From HKCCE3408 sp039191215 (GTDB lineage: Bacteria; Pseudomonadota; Alphaproteobacteria; Rhodobacterales; Rhodobacteraceae), in assembly GCA_039191215.1 (NCBI GenBank), contig JBCCXT010000008.1, positions 1 to 64,000 on the forward strand: 64,000 nt of DNA. The letters run 5' to 3'. The translations under genes were made by a program, and so were the position numbers. The notes beneath the pieces are model-generated. The model did no database searches. It had not been told where the DNA came from and was given only the letters and a program-made list of their open reading frames with translations. Numbering within the stretch: the stretch's first letter is position 1; every line of letters starts with the position of its first letter. This document shows, piece after piece, positions 18,313 through 27,901 of this stretch.

Positions 18313-19511
18313 TGCTGGCGCCTTGGAGCGAGGCGGAACTGGCAGACCTGATCCGGGGGGCCGAGGCGCCCTTGGTCGTGCAGGGCGGCGGCACGCGGCC
18401 GGTCGGGCGGCCTGTCGATGGCACGCGGCTTTCAACCGAAAACATCACCGGTATCTCCCTTTATGAGCCCGGCGCGCTGACGCTTGTCGCGCGCGCAGGC
18501 ACGCCATTGGCAGAGATTGAAGAGACATTGGCGGCCGAAAACCAGGTCCTGGCTTTTGAGCCGCCCGATCTGCGCGCCGTTTTGGGCACCGAAGGTACGC
18601 CGACAATTGGCGGGGTCGTGGCGACAAATGCATCCGGCCCGCGGCGAATTGCCGCCTCAGGCGCCTGCCGCGACGCACTATTAGGCGTGCGGTTTGTCGA
18701 TGGAACCGGGACGGTGGCAAAGAATGGTGGCCGGGTGATGAAAAATGTCACGGGCTATGATCTGGTGAAGCTCTTTTGTGGCTCCTGGGGGACATTGGGT
18801 GTGCTGACTGAGGTCAGCCTCAAAGTCGCACCCAAATTGTCGAGCGCGACAATCGCGATCAGGGGCGCGGAAGGCGCCGACGCGCTTTCGGCCATGACCG
18901 ATGCCGTTACATCGCCCTTTGATATCAGCGGCGCGGCATATGTCCCGGGCGAGGCGGTCTATCTCCGGATCGAGGGGTTGGAGGCATCGATCACCTATCG
19001 CGCCGGGCGCCTGCAATCCCAGCTTGCAGGTTTTGGCAGCGTCGAGATCACCGACGACCGCGAAGCATCTGCCGCCATTTGGCAGCGTCTGCGCGATGTC
19101 CGAGACTTTGCCGATGACAGCTACGCGCTGTGGCGGGTCTCGATGCGGCCATCGGCGATGTTTGATGCGTTGATTGCGGGTGCTACCGAATTGGCGCCGC
19201 TGGACTATCGGTTGGATTGGTCGGCGGGGCTGGCATGGCTGCGGCTGACCGAAGCGGAGGCCCGAACCATCGCCAATGCGCGTGTCCCGGGCGACAGTAC
19301 TGCGGCGACAGGCGCTGCCATCCTGCACCAAAAGCTGCAAGACATCACTGCGGCAGCAGGGGGGCACGCGACACTTTTCAAAGCGCCCGAGGCGCTGCGC
19401 CGATCTGTGCCCAGCTTTCAACCCGAAGCGCCTGGCATCGCCGCCCTAAGCCAGGGACTGCGCGCCAAATTCGACCCGCGCAACCTGCTAAACCCCGGTT
19501 TGATGCTGTGA
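18312..19511 (+). CDS. glcE: Glycolate oxidase subunit GlcE, FAD-binding
   Basis: 399 residues from the ATG within TGATG at 18310-18314. It is a shorter member of the same FAD_binding_4 family: VVQGGGTRPVGRP, TIGGVVATNASGPRRIAAS, GGRVMKNVTGYDLVKLFCGSWGTLG. The C-terminal half diverges and ends PRNLLNPGLML, as in GlcE. Known to be required for glycolate oxidase activity together with GlcD and GlcF. It overlaps the next gene by GTGA. Confidence 0.93.
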   Translation: MLAPWSEAELADLIRGAEAPLVVQGGGTRPVGRPVDGTRLSTENITGISLYEPGALTLVARAGTPLAEIEETLAAENQVLAFEPPDLRAVLGTEGTPTIGGVVATNASGPRRIAASGACRDALLGVRFVDGTGTVAKNGGRVMKNVTGYDLVKLFCGSWGTLGVLTEVSLKVAPKLSSATIAIRGAEGADALSAMTDAVTSPFDISGAAYVPGEAVYLRIEGLEASITYRAGRLQSQLAGFGSVEITDDREASAAIWQRLRDVRDFADDSYALWRVSMRPSAMFDALIAGATELAPLDYRLDWSAGLAWLRLTEAEARTIANARVPGDSTAATGAAILHQKLQDITAAAGGHATLFKAPEALRRSVPSFQPEAPGIAALSQGLRAKFDPRNLLNPGLML

Positions 19512-19891
19512 TCTTATTCCTCCTCATTCTCGGCGCGCTGCCTGGAATGGTGGCATTTGCGATCTACCCGCAGCTGACATCGCGGAGGCTGGCTTGGCTC
19601 ATCGCGTTCGGGGCGGCCGCGGTGATGGCGGCACTGTTGGCGGTTACCGTACAATTCTGGTGGCTAGGAGAGCGGACGGAGATGGCCGTTGCCGCGTCAA
19701 GTCTGGTCGTCTCGATCCTTATTGGCTTTGTCGCGGGGATTCTGCTGATCGCTGCATTTGTCGGGCTCTTTGGTGGGCCGGACCCGGCCACGCCGCGCCC
19801 GTTGCATCGGGTCATCGCGACGGGCGTCACGACCGTGACGTCGTTGCTGCTTTGCCCCGCGCTTATCGACATCCAGCGGGGCCTTGGCTGA
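19508..19891 (+). CDS. Small integral membrane protein inside the glc operon
   Basis: 127 residues, GTG start overlapping the glcE stop; its TGA overlaps the glcF ATG. Four hydrophobic segments are apparent (LFLLILGALPGMVAFAIY, LAWLIAFGAAAVMAALLAV, MAVAASSLVVSILIGFVAGILL, VIATGVTTVTSLLLCPAL). I recognise no family. Its double translational coupling between glcE and glcF suggests a link with the oxidase, for example a membrane tether or transport aid, but that is inference. Confidence 0.75.
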   Translation: MILFLLILGALPGMVAFAIYPQLTSRRLAWLIAFGAAAVMAALLAVTVQFWWLGERTEMAVAASSLVVSILIGFVAGILLIAAFVGLFGGPDPATPRPLHRVIATGVTTVTSLLLCPALIDIQRGLG

Positions 19892-21186
19892 TGCAAACCA
19901 ATTTCACGCCCGATCAGTTGCAAAATCCCGGCATTGCGAGGTCCAATGAGATCCTGCGGTCGTGTGTGCATTGCGGGTTCTGCACCGCGACATGCCCGAC
20001 ATTCCAGGTGCTGGGTGATGAGCTCGACAGTCCGCGCGGGCGGATTTACCTGATCAAAGACATGCTCGAAAACGACCGGCCCGCGGATGCGCGCACGGTC
20101 AAGCATATCGACCGCTGCCTGTCTTGCCTGGCCTGTATGACAACCTGCCCGTCTGGTGTGCATTACATGCATCTGGTCGATCATGCGCGCGAGCATATCG
20201 AAAAAACATACCGGCGGCCGCTCACAGACCGGGCGCTCCGGTGGGTTCTGGCCCGCATCCTGCCCTATCCGATGCGCTTCCGTGTCGCGCTGCTGGGCGC
20301 CAAGATCGCCAAACCGTTGCGCGCCCTGGTACCTGATGCCCGGTTGCGCGCGATGCTGGATATGGCGCCCAAAACAATCCCGCCCGTCAGCCGCAATGAC
20401 GACCCGCAGAGCTTTGCCGCGGCCGGCCCACGACGGATGCGCGTGGCCCTCATGACGGGATGCGCGCAAAAGGCGCTCAACACCGATATCAACGATGCCA
20501 CAATCCGGCTGTTGCGCCGATTGGGCTGTGAGGTTGTGGTCGCCAAGGGTGCCGGCTGTTGCGGCGCGCTGACCCATCACATGGGCAAGTCCGATGAAAG
20601 CCATGCGACGGCTGCGAAAAACATCCGTGCCTGGACCGCTGAGATGGCGGGCGAAGGCCTGGATGCGATTGTCATCAACACGTCCGGGTGCGGCACGACG
20701 GTCAAGGATTACGGTCATATGTTCCGGCATTCGGACCTAGCGGCCGGGGCCGAAGCGGTCTCAGCAATCGCCATGGATATCTCTGAGCTGTTGGCCAAGC
20801 TGGACTTGCCCGAAGGCGCGCCGAAATCCCTGCGCGTGGCCTATCACGCGGCCTGTTCGCTGCAGCATGGGCAAAAAGTAACCTCGGCACCAAAAGACCT
20901 GCTGCGCCGCGCAGGATTTGACGTGGTCGAGCCAGCTGATAGCCATCTGTGCTGTGGCAGTGCAGGGACCTACAACCTGATGCAGCCCGAGATTTCGGGC
21001 AAGTTGAAGGCCCGCAAAGTCGCCACGCTTGAGGCCAAAAAGCCCGATGTGATCGCGGCGGGCAATATTGGCTGCATGATGCAGATCGGCGGCGGCACCC
21101 AAGTACCTGTCGTCCACACAGCAGAGCTTTTGGATTGGGCCACAGGCGGTCCGGTGCCGCGCGCTCTCCGTCAGCACGACGCTTAA
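19891..21186 (+). CDS. glcF: Glycolate oxidase iron-sulfur subunit GlcF
   Basis: 431 residues. Two 4Fe-4S motifs are visible: CVHCGFCTATCP (Cys25, 28, 31, 35) and CLSCLACMTTCP (Cys76, 79, 82, 86). Two CCG-type domains follow (GAGCCGALTHHMG and HLCCGSAGTYNLMQ). This is the standard GlcF layout; it carries electrons from the flavin subunits towards the quinone pool at the membrane. It is the last gene of the operon. Confidence 0.95.
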   Translation: MQTNFTPDQLQNPGIARSNEILRSCVHCGFCTATCPTFQVLGDELDSPRGRIYLIKDMLENDRPADARTVKHIDRCLSCLACMTTCPSGVHYMHLVDHAREHIEKTYRRPLTDRALRWVLARILPYPMRFRVALLGAKIAKPLRALVPDARLRAMLDMAPKTIPPVSRNDDPQSFAAAGPRRMRVALMTGCAQKALNTDINDATIRLLRRLGCEVVVAKGAGCCGALTHHMGKSDESHATAAKNIRAWTAEMAGEGLDAIVINTSGCGTTVKDYGHMFRHSDLAAGAEAVSAIAMDISELLAKLDLPEGAPKSLRVAYHAACSLQHGQKVTSAPKDLLRRAGFDVVEPADSHLCCGSAGTYNLMQPEISGKLKARKVATLEAKKPDVIAAGNIGCMMQIGGGTQVPVVHTAELLDWATGGPVPRALRQHDA

Positions 21187-21256
21187 TTTCCGCCCCACTT
21201 TCGCCCAACCGGGCGCGTAGCCAGAGCCGGTTCGGTGTCTGGGGAAGGTGCGTGTA

Positions 21257-22099
21257 ATGCGGCGCGGTATTTTTGCTTTGCTTTGTTTGCTATGGCCGGC
21301 TTTGGCTGCAGCGCAACAACTTCCGACCATTGTTACTGCCCCCGAAGGCCTGCGCCCGTTGGTCACACTTGATGAGGTCCGCCCGTTCACCGCCGTTGGG
21401 CGGCTAGATACTGGCCGGGGCTACTGCACCGCTACGCTGATTACATCTGATCTCGTTTTGACCGCTGCGCATTGTCTTTTTGACGAAGATTCCGCGCCCG
21501 TGCCGGGCGACTCCATGGTCTTCAATGCCGGTCTGCGCAATGGAACGGTTGCCGCGCAAAGCCGTATCCAGGCAAGCTTCGTGCATCCCGGTTACGATCA
21601 TGGGCGCCCAGACGGCACCGAACGCGTGCGCTTCGATCTGGCGATCTTGCGCCTTGAACGGCCCATCCTCAACGGCTCGATTGAGCCTTTGCAACCCGGG
21701 GCAACCGGCGCGTCGCGCGGCGATGAGGTAACGGTGGTGTCTTACGGGCGCGGGCGCGAGCAATACGCCTCGATCGAAGAAGGCTGCGAGGTTTTGGCGA
21801 CACGAGGTGATGTGTTCGAGATGGACTGCTCCATCGTGCCCGGCTCGTCCGGCTCCCCGGTCATGGTCCGCTCAAGCTCGGGATACAGAATCGTGTCGGT
21901 GGTCTCATCGTCGGCCCACCGGTTGCTAAGCGGTCAGCAGGTTTCCCTCGCAGCCCCGCTCCAAGGCGAGATTCACCGCTTGATGCAGATGGCCGGCGCC
22001 CGCCAAGCGGGTGCCTCGGCGCAAAGCCTGCCACAGTTGCGCACCTTGGGTGGCGATGGCGGCAGGGAAGCGACCGGGGCGCGTTTCGTGCGGCCCTAA
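21257..22099 (+). CDS. Secreted trypsin-like serine protease (S1 family)
   Basis: 280 residues; ATG 21257 is chosen for GGGGAAGG (about 21240-21247), with GTG 21248 as an alternative. The signal peptide is MRRGIFALLCLLWPALAAAQ. The catalytic triad is His72 (VLTAAHC), Asp127 (FDLAILRLE) and Ser198 in GSSGSPV. GSSGSP in place of GDSGGP resembles bacterial V8/glutamyl-endopeptidase-like trypsins. It is probably periplasmic or extracellular. It is a lone gene between glcF and hsp20. Confidence 0.87.
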   Translation: MRRGIFALLCLLWPALAAAQQLPTIVTAPEGLRPLVTLDEVRPFTAVGRLDTGRGYCTATLITSDLVLTAAHCLFDEDSAPVPGDSMVFNAGLRNGTVAAQSRIQASFVHPGYDHGRPDGTERVRFDLAILRLERPILNGSIEPLQPGATGASRGDEVTVVSYGRGREQYASIEEGCEVLATRGDVFEMDCSIVPGSSGSPVMVRSSSGYRIVSVVSSSAHRLLSGQQVSLAAPLQGEIHRLMQMAGARQAGASAQSLPQLRTLGGDGGREATGARFVRP

Positions 22100-22237
22100 G
22101 GGCCGAAATCGCGGCCCTTGAACGGCGTCAGCCGCTCCCCATATCAGGACTGTCGGCGCCATATCGGGTCGGCACTAACCAGCGGTGCCCTTTGGGACCG
22201 CGCCCTCTCTATCGCTCAATCCAGGAGGATAGCGTCC

Positions 22238-22687
22238 ATGCGAACGTTTGATTTTGCACCACTTTACCGTGCCACTGTTGGTTTCGACCGGATGGCAGAC
22301 TTGCTCGACCGCGTCATGACACAAGATGTCGGCCACAGCACATACCCCCCTTACAACATCGAAAAGACCGGCGACGATACCTACCGTATCTCTGTTGCGG
22401 TTGCGGGCTTTTCCGAGGCCGATTTGACGGTCGAACAGCGCGAGGCGGAGCTTGTCGTCTCAGCCCGGCGCGAAAAGGAAGAGGCCGACCGGACCTATCT
22501 GCATCGCGGCATTGCGGCGCGTGCTTTTGAGAAGCGGTTCCAGCTTGCCGACCATGTCCGCGTCAGCGGTGCCGCCCATTCCCACGGCATGCTGCATATC
22601 GATCTGGTGCGGGAAGTGCCCGAGGCGCTGAAGCCGCGGCGCATTGAGATTACAGCCGCCGACGCACCGACCGCGATCGAAGCCTAA
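22238..22687 (+). CDS. Hsp20/alpha-crystallin family small heat shock protein (IbpA-like)
   Basis: 149 residues; ATG 22238 has an AGGAGG site at 22223-22228. The N-terminus FDFAPLYRATVGFDRMADLLDR and PPYNIEKTGDDTYRISVAVAGF are IbpA-like. The alpha-crystallin domain runs to SHGMLHIDLVREVPEALKPR, containing the G-x-L-x-x-x-L end motif. It holds unfolded proteins for refolding by ATP-dependent chaperones. No ROSE-type thermometer was identified by eye. Its end overlaps the convergent MFS gene. Confidence 0.92.
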   Translation: MRTFDFAPLYRATVGFDRMADLLDRVMTQDVGHSTYPPYNIEKTGDDTYRISVAVAGFSEADLTVEQREAELVVSARREKEEADRTYLHRGIAARAFEKRFQLADHVRVSGAAHSHGMLHIDLVREVPEALKPRRIEITAADAPTAIEA

Positions 22688-23859
22688 GCCCTTTTGGGCG
22701 CGGTGAGCAATAGGATCACCGCGCCCGATCCCGCAGCGGCAGCGACCGTGCAGAGCATCAAGCCGTAGCCGCCAAAATCGGCCAAAAGCGCGCCAGCAAC
22801 CGGCGCGAGGGCCGCGACAAAAAGGGCCGGGCCCGCCAAGGCGCCCGCAACGGCGCCGATGTCAGCCTCGCCATACCGCTCCCGGGCGAGGACGGGGCGA
22901 AAGATGCCCACGAGCCCATTGCCGATCCCGTAAAACAGCACCATCACGAAGATCAGCGCGGGCAGCCGGGCCGCCGCGATCATCAGCAGCGCTGAGACGG
23001 CGAGCGCCGCCATCGCCGCGACGACAATCACGGTGGCAGAGGCGCGCGGTGCGATCAGCGCCACAGCGAGGCGGCCGACCACCTGGGCGGGCCCGATCAT
23101 TGATGCTGCAAGAACGGCAATGCCCGGCGCCACGCCGCGATCATCCAATAGCGGAAAGAGCTGCGCCAGGATCGTGCCCGGCACAAGTGCGGCCAGGGCA
23201 AACGCCATGGCCACAAGCACAAAGTTAGGCAGGCGTCTCAGTTTGAGCCAGCCGCCTTCGGCGTCTTGCCGGGGCGGTGCGGCGGGCGTTTCGGCCTCCA
23301 ACCACCGGGCGCCCAGGGCCAAAAGTGGTGCCGCGAGCAATGCGGCGATCACCGCCATGACCAGAAGCGCCGCCCGCCAGCCCGCCATCTCGGTCACCAA
23401 ATGCACAATTGGATAGCTGATCGAGCTGGCAAATCCCGCCGTGATTGCAATCGCGGTGATACCCTTGCGGGCAGTCGCGCCGCGTGCCCGCAGGACCATT
23501 GCAAAGGCGGGCTCATAAAGCGTGGCTGCCATCGTTAGCCCAATACCAGCCCAGATGATCAGAAAGGCCGAATAGGTGTCGACCATTGCCAGGGCAACCA
23601 GCAGGCCTGCGCCGCACAAAGCGGCGCCTGGGATCAGTTGCGGGCCCCAACCGCGATCAATCGCACGCCCGGTCAGGGGCGTGACCAGCGACCAAATGAT
23701 CGCGGCCAGGCTGAACGCCGCCATGATCGAGGTGTTGGACCAGCCCAAACCCTCCTGCCAGGCCGGAACAAGAGCGACGAAGCTGTAAAACAACGCCGCC
23801 CAAATGAGCGTCTGACCGACCATCATCGCCAAGATCGCGCGGTCTGGTTTCAAAACCAC
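22684..23859 (-). CDS. MFS transporter
   Basis: About 391 residues with 12 hydrophobic segments in a 6+6 pattern separated by a charged loop (EAETPAAPPRQDAEGGW). Motif-A-like loops are TPLTGRAIDRGWG and RPVLARERYGEADIG. I start it at GTG 23859 (MLKPDRAILAMMVG), overlapping the preceding gene's end by 10 bp; ATG 23826 is also possible. The substrate is not predictable. Confidence 0.82.
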   Translation of the reverse strand: MVLKPDRAILAMMVGQTLIWAALFYSFVALVPAWQEGLGWSNTSIMAAFSLAAIIWSLVTPLTGRAIDRGWGPQLIPGAALCGAGLLVALAMVDTYSAFLIIWAGIGLTMAATLYEPAFAMVLRARGATARKGITAIAITAGFASSISYPIVHLVTEMAGWRAALLVMAVIAALLAAPLLALGARWLEAETPAAPPRQDAEGGWLKLRRLPNFVLVAMAFALAALVPGTILAQLFPLLDDRGVAPGIAVLAASMIGPAQVVGRLAVALIAPRASATVIVVAAMAALAVSALLMIAAARLPALIFVMVLFYGIGNGLVGIFRPVLARERYGEADIGAVAGALAGPALFVAALAPVAGALLADFGGYGLMLCTVAAAAGSGAVILLLTAPKRA

Positions 23860-24725
23860 TGGCCGGGCTCCATCAGCCCCAAATCCAATAGCTGCTGCGA
23901 TGACCATTCAAACTTCTGCGACTGATGCCAGAAAAAGCTGTGGATCTCATCGCGCGAGCCGGGGTTGGCGCGCAGCGCCTTGGCCACGCGAAATGAGCAA
24001 ATCGCCGCTGTCATGGAATTGTGCCACGGGCAGGCAAGCGTGTTGAGTTCTTCGAGGCTCAATATGTGGCCGTCACGAAGGCGCAGGCCAGGCTCCGCAC
24101 GGAAAAGGCCGATGCGGTCGATTTTGCGCCGGTCCTCGGGGACATGTTCCTCAAACCGCCATCTAAGACCGCCAAAAAAGTTAAGCTGGCGGTCCATCGC
24201 ATCGCCCGCCGGGCTTCGCCTTGTCTCGGCGTAATATCCTGCGCGGTCGAAATGCGCGTTTTCCAGCGACACGGCCCCGGGATGGGTGCTGAGATCGGTC
24301 GCGTAGAGGTCGATTACATAGGTTAGGATCGAATAGCGCCGCTCTTCTGCGGCAAAGGCCGTGGCCTCGGTGATCGACCGGCTGTCGGAGAACGGAAAGA
24401 ACAGATACTCGCCGTTATAGCAGTAATGCAGCCATTCGCCCGGGGCGCAGTCAATCAGGTGGTTGACGGCTGTTTTTGTCGCGTCGGCCTGGCGCGTCTG
24501 AGCGTGGACGAGCACGATGCGCTCCGGCATCTCGGCCTCGATCGACTTGGCCGCGGCCAGCCCGTCGGGTGCAACAAGCACGATTTTGCGAAAGCCCAAA
24601 CCCAAGATATGCGCAACCGTCGAATTCACTTCAACGGCATCTTCGGCCACAATAAGGGCAAGAGGTCCTTTGCCAAGGCTGCCCTTGGTCAGCGCACCGA
24701 ATGCGTCAAGGTTGGCTAGGATCAT
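23850..24725 (-). CDS. Glycosyltransferase family 2-like protein (tentative)
   Basis: 291 residues from ATG 24725; the frame stays open to TTG 24779. LALIVAEDAVEVNSTVAHILGLGFRKIVLVAPD, read in parts, resembles the nucleotide-sugar Rossmann start of GT2-like proteins found in Rhodobacteraceae. A middle section, LIDCAPGEWLHYCYNGEYL, and the rest show no membrane spans. A canonical DxD is not evident. It overlaps the MFS gene, suggesting co-transcription. The call is tentative; an unassigned conserved protein is the alternative. Confidence 0.65.
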   Translation of the reverse strand: MILANLDAFGALTKGSLGKGPLALIVAEDAVEVNSTVAHILGLGFRKIVLVAPDGLAAAKSIEAEMPERIVLVHAQTRQADATKTAVNHLIDCAPGEWLHYCYNGEYLFFPFSDSRSITEATAFAAEERRYSILTYVIDLYATDLSTHPGAVSLENAHFDRAGYYAETRRSPAGDAMDRQLNFFGGLRWRFEEHVPEDRRKIDRIGLFRAEPGLRLRDGHILSLEELNTLACPWHNSMTAAICSFRVAKALRANPGSRDEIHSFFWHQSQKFEWSSQQLLDLGLMEPGQWF

Positions 24726-25324
24726 CTGCAACGGCCCCGCATCGGCTGCTAACCTGCCCGTACTAGGGGCGAAAAGCAATTCATGGAAGGCGCGCGGCCG
24801 ATGCGCTAAGCCGCAGCGCCATGCTGTGCAAAAACCTTCCGATGCGGCCCAGCTCGGGGAGTTCGTAAAGGATCAAATCCTCGCAGACTTTGCGAAGGCG
24901 GCACAAGCCCTTTGGGATGCTGGGGACAAGCTTGCGGAAAAACTGGGATAGACCGGGCGCCCCTCCTGGCGGAGCGTGAAGCGGCGCAGAGGATGGCGGA
25001 GCCGCTTCAAGAGGCATGTACATCGCGGGCGATAGCAGAAGACGGAGCAAGACCGCTTCGAAGGCAGAAGGGCGGTGGACGGGCGTCGATGATAAGCTGA
25101 TGTCATACGCCCGAGAGGCGCAAAGCCCCCTCGCAGACTACCGCGCGGCACGCGAGGTGGCGTGATGAATACCTGAGTTGTAGTCGGCCCAGGTTTCCCA
25201 AAGCACACTGATGTAACAGCCGGGGGTAAAATCGTATTCGGCGATGGACAACTTTGATAATCAAAATCAATTGTTCTTCTGCGGCGACGGCCACTTAGCG
25301 ATGAACTGCGATACACCGGGAAGG
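24726..25324. other. 600-bp non-coding stretch next to an IS remnant
   Basis: No supportable gene was seen on either strand. Short frames lack ribosome sites, recognisable motifs and neighbours. Together with the transposase remnant to the right this looks like a decaying accessory patch. Confidence 0.5.
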
Positions 25325-26129
25325 GAACTCGCTGTTCGGTCTCGGCATCTTTTGGATCGGGTTTATGATGGATCGGGGCGGCTCTGAAGTTCAGGTTTTG
25401 CAGATGTATGTGTAACGTGTGAGACCGCTCGGGGGCTTTGGGCGACGTGTGAAGGTATCGGCATCGAGGACCGCGGCAATGTGGCTGCGGCGCTGATCGT
25501 GGCTGTTGTCGTGATGGCTTTTGACGGCTCCATCCTGGATTGTGCGGTTCTTCCATGCGACCTGGCCATCGGTCCGTGGATGGTTCGGTTCGGTCAGTCG
25601 GTGGTCAATCTCATTTGCGCTGCAGATCATGTCGACGCGCATGGGCCGGCAATGGGCTGTGTTCCGGTTTCCGGGCGGGTCTGCAAACGCGATGCCGGTG
25701 TCGGCAGATTTGCGGTGCACATCGCCTGTCGGGCAACGATTGTCGCTGAGATTAGTGTGGATTTTGTACCGACCGGCGTCCAGCAGGTGCTTGAGCGACG
25801 CCCATGCCGCTGCAAACATCAATGCCAGAAAGAGCGCGCCAGGTGCGGGATCGACGGCTGTAATGCGCAGCGGCCGGCGTCCAACGGCAGCAATCTGTGC
25901 CGCCGGAACGCTATGACCCGAGCTTCCTCGCCTTCGCTGAGAACGGTTGAGCGCGGTTCTTTTGCTCCGGTCTTCTCATCCTCAACCGTTTTGCGCTTCC
26001 GCCATTGACCCCCGTCTTGGCATCGATCCGCAATTGCCGGCTCAGCTCCGCGCTCGAAGCTTGCCATCGCCGTGTCGCTGTTCTGACCGCGCGCATGGTC
26101 GCGGCGCTCCCACGACGAACCTGTCCCAT
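25325..26129 (-). pseudogene. IS481-family transposase remnant, frameshifted and internally deleted
   Basis: Three frames on the minus strand together spell a known alphaproteobacterial IS481-type transposase: start MGQVRRGSAATMRAVR (ATG 26129), then KTVEDEKTGAKEPRSTVLS and FRRHRLLPLDAG, then YKIHTNLSDN, RNTAHCRPMRVDMIC, HRLTEPNHPRTDGQV and SGLTRYTYICK, and finally TSEPPRSIINPIQKMPRPNS. Between the HTH part and the DDE core a block of ~70 residues is missing. There is a frameshift near IDAKTGV, an extra stretch after LSDN, and a TGA where TGG is expected after YICK. It is clearly non-functional. The element's ends and target duplication could not be identified with confidence. Confidence 0.82.
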
Positions 26130-26356
26130 CCTGCCTGCTTCCATGCCAGCGAAAAGATCACACCATCAAACCGTGGGATCAAACACCTCGGCGCCATCGA
26201 AGTCGAAAGCCCGACATCCAGGTTGTTTGCGCAGCTTGCGGAGCCGTTGCACCGTCTACCCAAGACCAATCCCCTGTGTCGCGAAACTTGACTGGCCGCG
26301 GCGTCGATGCTCCGAATTGGAATGCGGTTGAGAAGAGACAGGCATGGGTTCAGGTG

Positions 26357-27901
26357 ATGGCAGCTAGTCCGGAGGTCACGGTCGGGGATTTTGACGAGAG
26401 TGTTTCGCAGGCCGCCTTGCAAGCACGCGTGGCCAAAGGGGCAGGGGCCTTAACTGCACTGGGCGCGGGGGAAGACACGCGTATCGCGCTGATCTTGCGC
26501 AACGATCTGACCCAGCTTGAAATCATGCGCACCGCGCTGCATGCAGGCGTCGTCATCGTCGCGCTCAATTGGCACGGCGAGGCCGAGGAGGTTGCCGCTA
26601 TCTGCGACGATAGCCGCGCAGATATTGTCATCATTCATAGGGATCTGATCGACAAGTTGCACCCGGCCCTGAAAGAACGCCGATTGGTCGGTGTCACACC
26701 GGGCCGGGCCTTGCGGTCGGCCTATGGCATCTCAAACAGCGCCGCTCAGAGCAATCCCTCCGTTGTGGAATGGTCGGCCCTTGTCGATCGCAGCCCGCCC
26801 CGCCAAACGCCCGCAACCGCGCGCCCGATGTTGCGCTACACATCCGGTTCAACCGGCAAGCCGAAGGCGATCCGAAAGATATCCTCTGGCCCCAAAAAGG
26901 ATTACAGGGATCTGTTGCGCCGCGTTGGCGCGGAAATGATGCAATTTCAGCCGGGTACGCGGTATTTCACGGCCGCCCCGATTTACCATTCCGCGCCATC
27001 GACCCTAACGGCGGCTGCGATGGAGTGTGAGGGCGTGTCGACCCTGCTTGCCCCGCGATTTGAGCCGCAGGCCTTTCTGGCAGCAATCGAGGCGCACAAA
27101 ATCACGCATATCTACCTTGTGCCCACGATGATGAGCCGTCTGCTCAAACTGCCGCAAGAAGTGAAAGACCGCCACGACCTCTCATCGGTCGAATTCTGCA
27201 TCTCTACCGGCTCGCCCTGGCCGCATGATCTGAAGGCGGCAATGATCGACTGGTGGGGGCCGGTTTTCTGGGAAAGCTATGCCGCCTCAGAGATCGGTTT
27301 TATGACCATGGTGTCGTCCGCTGAGGCACTGGCACGTCCCGGCACTGCGGGCCGGATGCAGATGGGCGGGACGGTTATGATCCTCAACAGCGACGGAAGC
27401 GAATGCGCATGCGGTGAGGTTGGCGAGGTCCATGCCCGGTTGGAGGCGTTTGGAGATTTCGATTACGCCAACGATCCCGAAAGCCGGAAATCCGCCGAAA
27501 AACACGGCCATGTCTCGGTTGGTGATTTGGGTTGGCTTGATGAAGACGGCTACCTTTTTATCACCGACCGCAAGAAGGACATGATCATATCCGGCGGCGC
27601 GAACATCTTCCCGGCCGAAATCGAAGCCGTGCTGATGCGGGCGCCGTTTATCCGCGATGTCGCGGTGTTCGGCGCGCCGGACCCGGAATTTGGCGAAGAG
27701 ATCGTGGCGGCCGTCGAACCGGCCGAGGGCTGGCAGCCCGACGCCGAACAGGTCTTGCAATTTCTCAACGGCAAACTTGCCCGGATGAAACACCCGCGCC
27801 GCATCGATTTTCACAAAAACCTGCCGCGCGAAGACAGCGGCAAGATATTCAAGCCACGCCTGCGAGAGCCTTATTGGCGGGATGCTGGACGGAAGGTGTA
27901 G
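26357..27901 (+). CDS. AMP-dependent acyl-CoA synthetase/ligase (ANL superfamily)
   Basis: About 514 residues from ATG 26357; an upstream in-frame GTG at 26276 would add 27. The adenylate-forming motifs are LRYTSGSTGKPKAIRK (P-loop), ESYAASEIGF (A5), VSVGDLGWLDEDGY (A7), DRKKDMIISGGANIFPAEIE (A8) and the catalytic Lys in REDSGKIFK (A10). It activates a carboxylic acid as acyl-AMP and transfers it to CoA; the acid is unknown. The start lies ~230 bp from the IS481 remnant, so its promoter may have been affected. The 3' end overlaps a convergent secreted-protein gene. Confidence 0.88.
   Translation: MAASPEVTVGDFDESVSQAALQARVAKGAGALTALGAGEDTRIALILRNDLTQLEIMRTALHAGVVIVALNWHGEAEEVAAICDDSRADIVIIHRDLIDKLHPALKERRLVGVTPGRALRSAYGISNSAAQSNPSVVEWSALVDRSPPRQTPATARPMLRYTSGSTGKPKAIRKISSGPKKDYRDLLRRVGAEMMQFQPGTRYFTAAPIYHSAPSTLTAAAMECEGVSTLLAPRFEPQAFLAAIEAHKITHIYLVPTMMSRLLKLPQEVKDRHDLSSVEFCISTGSPWPHDLKAAMIDWWGPVFWESYAASEIGFMTMVSSAEALARPGTAGRMQMGGTVMILNSDGSECACGEVGEVHARLEAFGDFDYANDPESRKSAEKHGHVSVGDLGWLDEDGYLFITDRKKDMIISGGANIFPAEIEAVLMRAPFIRDVAVFGAPDPEFGEEIVAAVEPAEGWQPDAEQVLQFLNGKLARMKHPRRIDFHKNLPREDSGKIFKPRLREPYWRDAGRKV

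Noticed and set aside
19564..20730. 388-codon open frame on the minus strand
   Set aside because: Antisense to glcF and the preceding gene; no family motif, no start context.
24517..24951. Plus-strand frame ending with a helical, charged tail (AKAAQALWDAGDKLAEKLG)
   Set aside because: Mostly antisense to the glycosyltransferase-like gene and without a plausible start; the helical tail alone is not enough.
25481..26008. 175-codon plus-strand frame in the gene-poor patch
   Set aside because: It is the complement of the IS481 transposase remnant, which explains the openness.
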